Of a stretch of 64,000 nt of DNA, positions 47,954 to 57,032 are shown piece after piece (position 1 is the stretch's first letter; each line of letters begins with the position of its first letter). The stretch spans positions 248,001 through 312,000 of the forward strand of contig NZ_JBKFFP010000003.1 of the NCBI RefSeq assembly GCF_046506625.1, given 5' to 3'. The position numbers and the translations under genes are program-made. The notes below the pieces were generated by a model, which saw nothing but the letters and a program-made list of their open reading frames with translations, had not been told where the DNA came from and searched no databases. Origin of the DNA: Zhengella sedimenti. Its GTDB lineage: Bacteria > Pseudomonadota > Alphaproteobacteria > Rhizobiales > Rhizobiaceae.

Positions 47954-50419
47954 ATGATCGAAAATCCGAACCTGCTGCCGCAACCCGAACCACGGCCGGT
48001 GACCCCCGAGGCGCTCGCCAGCGAGATCATCGACAAGCTGACCTACGGGACCGGCAAGGACGCCAAGGCGGCGACCCGTCACGACTGGCTGACCGCGACG
48101 ATCCTGGTCATCCGCGACCGCATCATCGACCACTGGATGGCCTCGACGCGGCGCGCCTATGCCGACAATGCCAAGCGCGTCTACTACCTGTCGCTGGAAT
48201 TCCTGATCGGCCGGCTCATGCGCGACGCGGTGACAAACCTGGAACTGCAGGGCGCGATGCGCCAGGCGCTGGCGCGGCTGGGCGCCGATTTCGACGTGCT
48301 GGCCGAACTGGAGCCGGACGCGGCGCTCGGCAATGGCGGCCTTGGCCGCCTGGCGGCCTGCTTCATGGAATCCATGGCGAGCGTGGACATCCCGGCCTAC
48401 GGCTACGGCATACGCTACCAGAACGGCCTGTTCCGGCAGGAGATTTCCGACGGCTGGCAGGTGGAACTGCCGGAGACCTGGCTGGAGCATGGCAATCCAT
48501 GGGAGTTCGAACGGCGCGAAAGCTCCTACGAGGTCGGCTTCGGCGGATCGGTGGAGCCGGTCGGCCAGCGCGCCGACGGCGAGATGGCCTATCGCTGGGC
48601 ACCCGCCGAGCGCGTGATCGCGACGGCCTACGACACGCCGGTGGTGGGCTGGAGAGCGAAGCGCGTCAACACGCTCAGGCTCTGGTCCGCAAAGCCGATC
48701 GATCCGATCCGGCTGGCCAAGTTCAATGCCGGCGACCATATCGGCGCGCTGGAGGACAGCAACAAGGCGGAGGCGCTCACACGCGTTCTCTATCCCGCCG
48801 ACAGCCACATCGCGGGGCAGGAACTGCGCCTGCGCCAGGAGTTCTTCTTCTCCTCCGCCTCGCTGCAGGACATCCTGCGCCGCCATGTGCAGCAGCATGG
48901 AACCTTGCGCAACCTGGCCGATTTCGCCGCCATCCAGCTCAACGACACGCATCCGGCGATCGCGGTGGCCGAATTGATGCGCCTTCTCATCGACGAGCAC
49001 GAATGGACGCTGGCGGATGCCTGGGACATGGCGCGGGCGGTGTTTTCCTACACCAATCACACGCTTCTGCCGGAGGCGCTGGAAAGCTGGCCTGTCCCGC
49101 TCATGGAGCGGATGCTGCCCCGCCACATGCAACTGGTCTATGCCGTCAATGCCATCGAGTTGCGCCGGGCGCGCAAGATCGGGCTGGACGGCGAGACGAT
49201 CTCGCGGCTCTCCATGATCGACGAGAATGGCGAGCGGCGGGTGCGCATGGGGACGCTGGCCTTCATGGGGTCGCACTCCATCAACGGGGTGTCCGCGCTG
49301 CACACGGACCTGATGAAGGAGACGGTCTTCGCGGACCTGCACAGGCTCTATCCCGAGCGGATCAACAACAAGACCAACGGCATCACGCCGCGCCGCTGGC
49401 TCATGCAGTGCAACCCGGGCCTTTACGGCCTGGCGCGCGAAGCATTGGGCGACGGCGTCATGGACGATGCGCAGGCGCTGACCGGGCTCGCCGCGCTGGC
49501 AGGGGACGCCGGTTTCCGGGAACGCTTCGCCGCGGTCAAGCGGGCCAACAAGGAACGGCTGGCGCGCCTCGTGCGCGACCGGGTGGGTGCGCGCATCGAC
49601 CCCTCGGCCCTGTTCGATGTCCAGATCAAGCGCATCCACGAATACAAGCGGCAGCTTCTCAACATCATCGAGGCGGTCGCCTTGTGGGACCAGATGCGGT
49701 CCCATCCGGAGCGCGACTGGGTGCCGCGCGTCAAGCTGTTCGGCGGCAAGGCGGCGCCGAGCTATCACAATGCCAAGACGATCATCAAGCTGGCCAACGA
49801 CGTGGCACGGGTCATCAATCACGATCCGTCCATCGACGGCTTGCTGAAGGTCGTCTTCGTGCCGAATTACAATGTCTCGACGGCAGAAGTGATGGTCCCG
49901 GCGGCCGATCTCTCCGAACAGATCTCGACGGCGGGCATGGAAGCCTCGGGCACGGGCAACATGAAGCTGTCGCTCAACGGCGCGCTGACCATCGGGACGC
50001 TGGACGGCGCCAACGTGGAAATCCGCGACCATGTGGGGGCGGACAACATCTTCATCTTCGGCCTGAAGGCGGAGGACGTGGCGCGCCGCCAGCGCGAAGG
50101 ACGCGATCCGGCCGGAAATATCGCCGCATCGCCCGAACTCGGACAGGCTCTTGCCGCCATAGAGGGCGGGTTGTTCTCGCCCGACGACCCCGACCGCTAC
50201 CGCGACCTGGTCGCCGGACTAAGATCGCATGACTGGTTCATGGTCACGGACGACTTCGATGACTATTGCCGAGCACAGCGCGAGGTGGATAGGCTGTGGA
50301 TGAGCCGGGACGAATGGAACGCGATGGCGATCCTGAACACGGCGCGGGTCGGATGGTTCTCCTCCGACCGGACAATCCGGCAATATGCCGGGGACATATG
50401 GCAAGTGCCGACAGCATGA
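47954..50419 (+). CDS. glgP: glycogen phosphorylase
   Basis: 821 residues of GT35. It releases glucose-1-phosphate from glycogen. The PLP lysine is in EASGTGNMKLSLNGALTIG, with LGNGGLGRLAACFM near residue 115 and KRIHEYKRQLLN in the C-terminal half, all diagnostic. Length matches bacterial enzymes. First gene of the glgP-B-C-A-pgm-glgX operon; glgB begins 42 bp later. Confidence 0.96.
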   Translation: MIENPNLLPQPEPRPVTPEALASEIIDKLTYGTGKDAKAATRHDWLTATILVIRDRIIDHWMASTRRAYADNAKRVYYLSLEFLIGRLMRDAVTNLELQGAMRQALARLGADFDVLAELEPDAALGNGGLGRLAACFMESMASVDIPAYGYGIRYQNGLFRQEISDGWQVELPETWLEHGNPWEFERRESSYEVGFGGSVEPVGQRADGEMAYRWAPAERVIATAYDTPVVGWRAKRVNTLRLWSAKPIDPIRLAKFNAGDHIGALEDSNKAEALTRVLYPADSHIAGQELRLRQEFFFSSASLQDILRRHVQQHGTLRNLADFAAIQLNDTHPAIAVAELMRLLIDEHEWTLADAWDMARAVFSYTNHTLLPEALESWPVPLMERMLPRHMQLVYAVNAIELRRARKIGLDGETISRLSMIDENGERRVRMGTLAFMGSHSINGVSALHTDLMKETVFADLHRLYPERINNKTNGITPRRWLMQCNPGLYGLAREALGDGVMDDAQALTGLAALAGDAGFRERFAAVKRANKERLARLVRDRVGARIDPSALFDVQIKRIHEYKRQLLNIIEAVALWDQMRSHPERDWVPRVKLFGGKAAPSYHNAKTIIKLANDVARVINHDPSIDGLLKVVFVPNYNVSTAEVMVPAADLSEQISTAGMEASGTGNMKLSLNGALTIGTLDGANVEIRDHVGADNIFIFGLKAEDVARRQREGRDPAGNIAASPELGQALAAIEGGLFSPDDPDRYRDLVAGLRSHDWFMVTDDFDDYCRAQREVDRLWMSRDEWNAMAILNTARVGWFSSDRTIRQYAGDIWQVPTA

Positions 50420-50461
50420 GGCGTCGCACGCGATAGAAACGGCGGGGGGAACGGGAAGCGG

Positions 50462-52666
50462 ATGACCGCAAGGCGCGAAACGGCCGGAACACGGAATCCC
50501 CCGCCCTCCCTGTCCGAGGGTGACATCCGCGCCATTGCGCAGGGAGCGCATCCGGACCCGTTTGCCGTGCTCGGCCTGCATGAGGGACCGGACGGCTTCA
50601 TCGCGCGGACATTCGTCCCGGGTGCCGAAACCGTCGCCGCGCTGACACTGGACGGCAAACCGGCCGGGATGCTGGAACACCGCGGCGAGGGACTGTTCGA
50701 AGGGCCGGTGGCCATCGAAACGCGCCAGCCGCTGCGTTTCCGCGCACAGGCGGGCGGCAAGGACTGGACGTTTGCCGACCCCTACACCTTCGGGCCGGTG
50801 CTCGGGCCGATGGACGACTACTATCACGCCGAAGGCGCGCATCTGCGCCTGTTCGACAGGCTGGGCGCCCATCTCATCGAACACGAGGGCACGCGCGGGG
50901 TGCATTTCGCCGTCTGGGCGCCGAATGCACGCCGTGTCTCGCTGGTCGGGCATTTCAACCACTGGGACGGACGCCGTCATGTCATGCGGCACCGGCGCGA
51001 CTCCGGCATATGGGAGATCTTCATCCCGGACCTTGGCCGCGACGAGCCCTACAAGTTCGAGATCATCGGCGCGGACGGGCGGCTCATGCCGCTCAAGGCC
51101 GATCCCTTCGCCTTCCGCTCCGAACTCAGGCCGGCCACGGCCTCCGTGACCACCGGTCCGCCAGCGCATGAATGGGGCGACGCGGACCATCGCGCCTTCT
51201 GGGCCAATGCCGATGCGCGACGGCTGCCGATCTCCATCTACGAGGTGCATGCCGGTTCCTGGCAGCGGCGCATGGACGGCTCGTTCCTGTCCTGGGACGA
51301 ACTGGCCGACCGGCTGATCCCCTATTGCGTGGAGATGGGCTTCACGCACATCGAATTCCTGCCGGTCTGCGAACACCCCTACGATCCCTCCTGGGGCTAC
51401 CAGACGACCGGGCTCTATGCGCCGTCGGCCCGGTTCGGCGAGCCGGAGGGCTTTGCGCGCTTCGTCGACGGGGCGCACCGGGCAGGGCTTGGCGTCCTGA
51501 TCGACTGGGTGCCGGCACATTTCCCGACCGATGCGCACGGGCTTGCCCGGTTCGACGGCACGGCGCTCTACGAGCACGAGGATCCGCGCAAGGGATTCCA
51601 CCCCGACTGGAACACCGCGATCTACAATTTCGGCCGGACCGAGGTTGCCGCCTTCCTGACCAACAACGCCCTGTTCTGGGCCGAGCGCTACCATGTCGAC
51701 GGGTTTCGCGTCGATGCGGTGGCCTCCATGCTGTACCTCGACTATTCGCGCAAGGAAGGCGAGTGGATCCCCAACGAGAAGGGCGGGCGGGAGAACCTGG
51801 AAGCCGTGGCCTTCCTGCAGGGCATGAACAAGGCTGTCTACGGCGCGCATCCCGGCATCATGACGATCGCGGAGGAATCCACCTCGTGGCCCAAGGTCTC
51901 GCAGCCGGTGCATGAGGGCGGGCTGGGCTTCGGCTTCAAGTGGAACATGGGTTTCATGCATGACACGCTGCACTATCTCCAGCGTGACCCCGTCCATCGC
52001 AAGCATCACCACAACGACCTGACCTTCGGCCTGCTCTACGCCTTTTCGGAGAACTTCGTGCTGCCGCTCAGCCATGACGAGGTGGTGCATGGCAAGGGAT
52101 CGCTTCTCAACAAGATGGCCGGCGACGACTGGCAGAAGTTCGCAACGCTGCGCGCCTATTACGGCTTCATGTGGGGCTATCCTGGCAAGAAGCTGCTGTT
52201 CATGGGGCAGGAGTTCGCCCAGCGCAACGAGTGGACCGAGGCGCGGGGCCTCGACTGGGATCTCGTCGACCATCACGCCCATGACGGCGTGCGGCAACTG
52301 GTGCGCGACCTGAACAGGGCCTATCGCCAGTATCCTGCCCTTCACGCAAGGGATTGCGAGCCGGAAGGGTTCGAATGGCTGAAGGCCGACGACGCGGAAA
52401 ACTCGGTCTATGCATGGCAGAGAAGGGCACCGGGTGAGGCGCCTGTCGTCGTGGTGTCGAACTTCACCCCGCAAATGCTGACCGGATACGAACTGGCCAT
52501 GCCGGCCGACGGCAAATGGCGGGAAGTGCTGAACACGGACGCCGCGGTCTATGGCGGGTCGGGCGTGGGCAACCTGGGGGCCGTTGACGTGACGGGGGGC
52601 ATCGCGCGGCTGACATTGCCGCCACTGGCGACGCTGCTGCTGGTGCAAGCCGGAGAGGACGCCTGA
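50462..52666 (+). CDS. glgB: 1,4-alpha-glucan branching enzyme
   Basis: 734 residues of GH13. Two N-terminal CBM48-like modules (about 15-110 and 125-220, the latter with GVHFAVWAPNARRVSLVGHFNHWDG) precede the catalytic barrel: nucleophile Asp in DGFRVDAVASMLYLDY, acid Glu in IAEESTSW and transition-state His-Asp in LSHDEVVHGKGS. It introduces alpha-1,6 branches into glycogen. Ends 21 bp before glgC. Confidence 0.96.
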   Translation: MTARRETAGTRNPPPSLSEGDIRAIAQGAHPDPFAVLGLHEGPDGFIARTFVPGAETVAALTLDGKPAGMLEHRGEGLFEGPVAIETRQPLRFRAQAGGKDWTFADPYTFGPVLGPMDDYYHAEGAHLRLFDRLGAHLIEHEGTRGVHFAVWAPNARRVSLVGHFNHWDGRRHVMRHRRDSGIWEIFIPDLGRDEPYKFEIIGADGRLMPLKADPFAFRSELRPATASVTTGPPAHEWGDADHRAFWANADARRLPISIYEVHAGSWQRRMDGSFLSWDELADRLIPYCVEMGFTHIEFLPVCEHPYDPSWGYQTTGLYAPSARFGEPEGFARFVDGAHRAGLGVLIDWVPAHFPTDAHGLARFDGTALYEHEDPRKGFHPDWNTAIYNFGRTEVAAFLTNNALFWAERYHVDGFRVDAVASMLYLDYSRKEGEWIPNEKGGRENLEAVAFLQGMNKAVYGAHPGIMTIAEESTSWPKVSQPVHEGGLGFGFKWNMGFMHDTLHYLQRDPVHRKHHHNDLTFGLLYAFSENFVLPLSHDEVVHGKGSLLNKMAGDDWQKFATLRAYYGFMWGYPGKKLLFMGQEFAQRNEWTEARGLDWDLVDHHAHDGVRQLVRDLNRAYRQYPALHARDCEPEGFEWLKADDAENSVYAWQRRAPGEAPVVVVSNFTPQMLTGYELAMPADGKWREVLNTDAAVYGGSGVGNLGAVDVTGGIARLTLPPLATLLLVQAGEDA

Positions 52667-52687
52667 GCAGGGCGGGAGGAGGAGACC

Positions 52688-53959
52688 ATGGTGGTTGAAC
52701 GCAATGCGCCGCTGGCCAGAAACGCGATGGCCTACGTGCTGGCCGGCGGACGGGGAAGCCGCCTGCATGAACTCACCGACCGGCGCGCCAAGCCGGCGGT
52801 TTATTTCGGCGGCAAGACCCGGATCATCGACTTCGCGCTGTCCAACGCCATCAATTCCGGCATCCGGCGCATCGGCGTGGCCACGCAGTACAAGGCGCAC
52901 TCGCTGATCCGCCACCTCCAGCGGGGCTGGAACTTCCTGCGGCCGGAGCGCAACGAAAGCTTCGACATCCTGCCCGCCAGCCAACGCGTCTCGGAAACGC
53001 AATGGTACGAGGGCACCGCGGACGCGGTGTTCCAGAACGCCGACATCATCGAGGATTACGGCGTCGAATACATGGTGATCCTGGCCGGTGACCACATCTA
53101 CAAGATGGACTACGAGATCATGCTGCAGCAGCATGTCAGCCAGAATGCCGACGTCACCATCGGCTGCCTCGAAGTGCCGCGCATGGAGGCGACCGGGTTC
53201 GGCGTGATGCATGTCGACGACAGCGACCGCATCGTCGATTTCGTGGAAAAGCCGGCCGACCCTCCCTCCATTCCGGGCAATCCGGACATGTCGCTGGCCT
53301 CGATGGGCATCTATGTCTTCTCTACGCGCTTCCTGATCGAGGAATTGAAGCGCGATGCCGCCGACCCCAATTCCAGCCGCGATTTCGGCAAGGATATCAT
53401 TCCGCACATCGTCAAGAACGGGAAGGCGGTGGCGCACCGCTTCACGCAATCCTGCGTGCGCGCCTCGACGGAGAACGAGGCCTACTGGCGCGACGTCGGC
53501 ACGATCGACGCCTATTGGCAGGCCAATATCGACCTCAACGACATCCTGCCCGAACTCGACCTGTTCGACCGCTCCTGGCCGATCTGGACCTATGCGGAGA
53601 TCCGGCCGCCGGCCAAGTTCGTCCACAACGAGGAAGGGCGCGTCGGCCAGGCGATCTCGTCGCTGGTCTCGGGCGACTGCATCATTTCCGGTTCGTCGAT
53701 CCATCGCAGCCTGCTGTTCACGGGCACGCTGGCACGCTCCTATTCCAGCCTGCACGAGGCGGTGGTGCTGCCCGAATGCGTGATCGGGCGCCATGCGCGG
53801 CTGTCGAAGGTGGTCATCGACCGCGGGGTCAAGATTCCGTCCGGACTGGTGGTGGGCGAGGATCCGGAGCTGGATGCCAGCCGTTTCCGGCGCACGGCGA
53901 ACGGTGTCTGCCTGATCACCCAATCCATGCTCGACAAGGCAGGCCTGATCTACGAATGA
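52688..53959 (+). CDS. glgC: glucose-1-phosphate adenylyltransferase
   Basis: 423 residues. Makes ADP-glucose, the donor for glycogen synthase and the usual allosteric control point of the pathway. The nucleotide motif is AYVLAGGRGSRLHELTDRRA, with substrate loops such as WYEGTADAVFQN and VVEKP-type VDFVEKPAD, and a C-terminal left-handed beta-helix (about 300-420). ATG 52688 has GGAGGAGGAG upstream. Its stop overlaps the glgA start (ATGA). Confidence 0.96.
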   Translation: MVVERNAPLARNAMAYVLAGGRGSRLHELTDRRAKPAVYFGGKTRIIDFALSNAINSGIRRIGVATQYKAHSLIRHLQRGWNFLRPERNESFDILPASQRVSETQWYEGTADAVFQNADIIEDYGVEYMVILAGDHIYKMDYEIMLQQHVSQNADVTIGCLEVPRMEATGFGVMHVDDSDRIVDFVEKPADPPSIPGNPDMSLASMGIYVFSTRFLIEELKRDAADPNSSRDFGKDIIPHIVKNGKAVAHRFTQSCVRASTENEAYWRDVGTIDAYWQANIDLNDILPELDLFDRSWPIWTYAEIRPPAKFVHNEEGRVGQAISSLVSGDCIISGSSIHRSLLFTGTLARSYSSLHEAVVLPECVIGRHARLSKVVIDRGVKIPSGLVVGEDPELDASRFRRTANGVCLITQSMLDKAGLIYE

Positions 53960-55407
53960 ACGTCCTTTCCGTCACGTCCGAAGTGTTCCCGCTGATCAAG
54001 ACCGGGGGGCTTGCCGATGTCGCCGGCGCCTTGCCCCCGGCGCTCGCCGCGCATGGCGTGCATGTACGCACCATGGTGCCGGCCTATCCTTCCGTCATGG
54101 CGCGCCTTGGAAAGACGAAATGCCGGAAGGTGGCGGCGTTCGATCACCTGTTCGGCGGCAAGGCGGACCTGCTGGCCGTGAGGCATTCGGGGCTCGACCT
54201 GCTGCTTCTCGACGCGCCGCATCTCTTTCAACGCGACGGCGGTCCCTATTCGGACATGGCGGGCAACGACCACGGCGACAACTGGAAGCGCTTCGCCGCC
54301 TTCGCCCGCGCGGCAGCGGCGGTGGCGCAGGGAGCGGTCGCCGGTTATATGCCGGACCTCGTGCATGTGCATGACTGGCAGGCGGCCATGACACCGGCCT
54401 ATCTCAAGCATTCCGGCAAGCCGTACCCGCCCAGCGTCATCACCGTGCACAACCTTGCCTTCCAGGGCCAGTTCGCGCCGTCGATCTTCAGCGAGCTCGG
54501 GCTGCCCGAAAAGGCCTGGTCGCTGGACGGCGTGGAATATTACGGCAGCGTGGGCTTCCTGAAGGCCGGTCTGCAGGCCGCCGACGCCATCACCACGGTC
54601 AGCCCGACCTATGCGCAGGAGATTCGCACCGCCGAATTCGGCATGGGGCTGGAGGGGCTGATCAACGGGCGGGCCGATGTCTTGCACGGCATCGTCAACG
54701 GTATCGACACGGCAATCTGGAACCCTGAAACCGATGATGCGCTCGCCCGGACGTTTTCTTCGCGCACGCTGAAGGCGCGCCAGGCGAACCGGCGCGCGCT
54801 CGAGCAGCGCTTCGGGCTGGACGAGGACAATGCGCCGCTGTTCTGCGTGATCTCGCGGCTGACCTGGCAAAAGGGCATGGACGTGCTGGCGGGCGTGCTG
54901 GACGGGCTTGTCGCCATGGGCGGCAAACTGGCGGTGCTGGGGTCCGGCGACAAGGGACTGGAAGGGCTGATGCTTGCCGCAGCGGCGCGCCACAAGGGCC
55001 GCATCGGCGTGGTGGTGGGCTATGACGAACCGCTGTCGCACCTGGTGCAGGCGGGCGCCGACGCCATCCTCGTGCCATCACGCTTCGAGCCTTGCGGGCT
55101 GACGCAGCTTTGCGGCCTGCGCTATGGCTGCATCCCGGTGGTGACCCGCACGGGCGGGCTTGCCGACACCGTGATCGATGCCAATCATGCCGCGCTCAAT
55201 GCGGGCGTGGCGACGGGCGTGCAGTTCGCGCCGCTGTCGCACGACACGCTGACCGGGGCCGTGGCGCGCACCATTGCCCTGCATGGCCAGCCGAAGGTCT
55301 GGGCGACCATGCAGAAAAGGGCCATGGCGGCGGATGTCTCCTGGGATGCCAGCGCCCTGCGCTACGCCGAACTCTTCGCTTCGCTCATCCACAAGGGACA
55401 CTCATGA
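53956..55407 (+). CDS. glgA: glycogen synthase (ADP-glucose type)
   Basis: 483 residues of GT5. The ADP-glucose motif KTGGLADVAGALP is at residues 15-27, with VHNLAFQGQF in the middle and the C-terminal GT-B motif SRFEPCGLTQLCGLRYGCIPVV including the catalytic Glu. Start ATG 53956 overlaps the glgC stop; the upstream open frame is the shadow of glgC. Its own stop overlaps the pgm start. Confidence 0.96.
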   Translation: MNVLSVTSEVFPLIKTGGLADVAGALPPALAAHGVHVRTMVPAYPSVMARLGKTKCRKVAAFDHLFGGKADLLAVRHSGLDLLLLDAPHLFQRDGGPYSDMAGNDHGDNWKRFAAFARAAAAVAQGAVAGYMPDLVHVHDWQAAMTPAYLKHSGKPYPPSVITVHNLAFQGQFAPSIFSELGLPEKAWSLDGVEYYGSVGFLKAGLQAADAITTVSPTYAQEIRTAEFGMGLEGLINGRADVLHGIVNGIDTAIWNPETDDALARTFSSRTLKARQANRRALEQRFGLDEDNAPLFCVISRLTWQKGMDVLAGVLDGLVAMGGKLAVLGSGDKGLEGLMLAAAARHKGRIGVVVGYDEPLSHLVQAGADAILVPSRFEPCGLTQLCGLRYGCIPVVTRTGGLADTVIDANHAALNAGVATGVQFAPLSHDTLTGAVARTIALHGQPKVWATMQKRAMAADVSWDASALRYAELFASLIHKGHS

Positions 55408-57032
55408 CCGTCACCGTCGCCACCACGCCATTTTCCGACCAGCGGCCGGGAACGTCGGGCCTGCGCAAGAAGGTTCCGGTCTTCGCGCAGCCCCGTTACA
55501 CGGAGAATTTCATCCAGTCGGTGTTCGACAGCCTGGAGGGCTTTGAAGGCCGGACCCTGGTGATCGGCGGCGACGGGCGCTATTACAACGATGTCGTCAT
55601 CCAGACCGCCATCCGCATGGCGGCGGCCAACGGTTTCGGTCGCGTGCTGGTGGGGCAGGGCGGGCTCCTGTCCACGCCGGCGGCCTCGCATGTCATCCGC
55701 AAGAACGGTGCGTTCGGCGGACTGGTGCTGTCGGCGAGCCATAATCCGGGCGGACCGACCGAAGACTTCGGCATCAAGTACAACATCGCCAATGGCGGGC
55801 CGGCGCCCGAACGCATCACCGAAGCCGTGTTCGCGCGCTCGAAGGTGATCGAGCGCTACCTGACGGTTGAGACACCCGACATCGACCTTTCGGCGCTGGG
55901 CGCCCACGACGTGGCCGGCATGACGGTGGAGGTCATCGACCCCGTGGCCGACTATGCCGGCCTGATGGAAAGCCTGTTCGATTTCGATGCGATCCGCGAC
56001 CTGTTCGCCTCCGGCTTCCGGATGGTGATGGATTCGATGAGCGCGATCACCGGTCCCTATGCGCGCGAGATCATCGAAAACAGGCTTGGCGCCCCGGCCG
56101 GCACGGTGCTGAACGCGGAGCCGCTGCCCGATTTCGGAGGGCATCATCCCGACCCCAACCTGGTTCATGCCCGCCACCTGTATGACATGGTCATGGGAGC
56201 GGACGGGCCGGACTTCGCCGCCGCGTCGGATGGCGATGGCGACCGCAATCTGATCCTCGGCAAGGGAATCTTCGTGACGCCATCCGATTCGCTGGCGCTG
56301 CTGGCGGCGAACGCCCATCTGGCACCCGGCTATGCGAAGGGAATCGCGGGCATTGCGCGCTCCATGCCCACCTCGGCGGCGGCCGACCGGGTGGCGGAGA
56401 AACGCGGCATCGAGATGCACGAGACACCGACCGGCTGGAAGTTCTTCGGCAACCTTCTGGATGCGGGCCGGGTGACCATATGCGGCGAGGAGAGTGCGGG
56501 CACGGGCTCCGACCACGTGCGCGAGAAGGACGGGCTGTGGGCTATCCTGCTCTGGCTCAACATCCTTGCCGCGCGGCGCGAACCGGTGAAGCAGATCGTG
56601 GAAAGCCACTGGGCGGAATACGGGCGCAACTTCTACACCCGCCACGACTACGAGGGCGTGGACAGCGACCGCGCGCAGGCCCTGATGGCGGAACTGGAAA
56701 GCCGGCTTGGCGGGCTTGGCGGGCAGGTCTTCGAGGGCATGACGGTGGAGCGGGCCGATTCCTTCTCCTATACCGATCCCGTCGACGGTTCGGTGGCCGT
56801 CAACCAGGGTTTGCGGGTGTTCTTCGAGGGCGGGTCGCGCATCGTCTTTCGCCTGTCGGGCACCGGAACGTCCGGCGCGACGATCCGCGTCTACATCGAA
56901 CGCTACGAGCCGGACGCCGCGCTGCACGGTCAGGAGACGCAGGACGCGCTGGCCGCGCTCATCGCGGCCGCCGACGCCATTGCCGGGATCGCGCGCCACA
57001 CCGGACGGACCGCGCCCGACGTTATCACATGA
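55404..57032 (+). CDS. pgm: phosphoglucomutase (alpha-D-glucose type)
   Basis: 542 residues. Interconverts glucose-1-phosphate and glucose-6-phosphate. The phosphoserine loop is VLSASHNPGG, the metal loop SDGDGDRN, the sugar loop CGEESAGTGSDH and the phosphate loop RLSGTGTSGATIR. Links glycogen turnover to central metabolism. Overlaps both neighbours by ATGA, so glgA, pgm and glgX are coupled. Confidence 0.96.
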   Translation: MTVTVATTPFSDQRPGTSGLRKKVPVFAQPRYTENFIQSVFDSLEGFEGRTLVIGGDGRYYNDVVIQTAIRMAAANGFGRVLVGQGGLLSTPAASHVIRKNGAFGGLVLSASHNPGGPTEDFGIKYNIANGGPAPERITEAVFARSKVIERYLTVETPDIDLSALGAHDVAGMTVEVIDPVADYAGLMESLFDFDAIRDLFASGFRMVMDSMSAITGPYAREIIENRLGAPAGTVLNAEPLPDFGGHHPDPNLVHARHLYDMVMGADGPDFAAASDGDGDRNLILGKGIFVTPSDSLALLAANAHLAPGYAKGIAGIARSMPTSAAADRVAEKRGIEMHETPTGWKFFGNLLDAGRVTICGEESAGTGSDHVREKDGLWAILLWLNILAARREPVKQIVESHWAEYGRNFYTRHDYEGVDSDRAQALMAELESRLGGLGGQVFEGMTVERADSFSYTDPVDGSVAVNQGLRVFFEGGSRIVFRLSGTGTSGATIRVYIERYEPDAALHGQETQDALAALIAAADAIAGIARHTGRTAPDVIT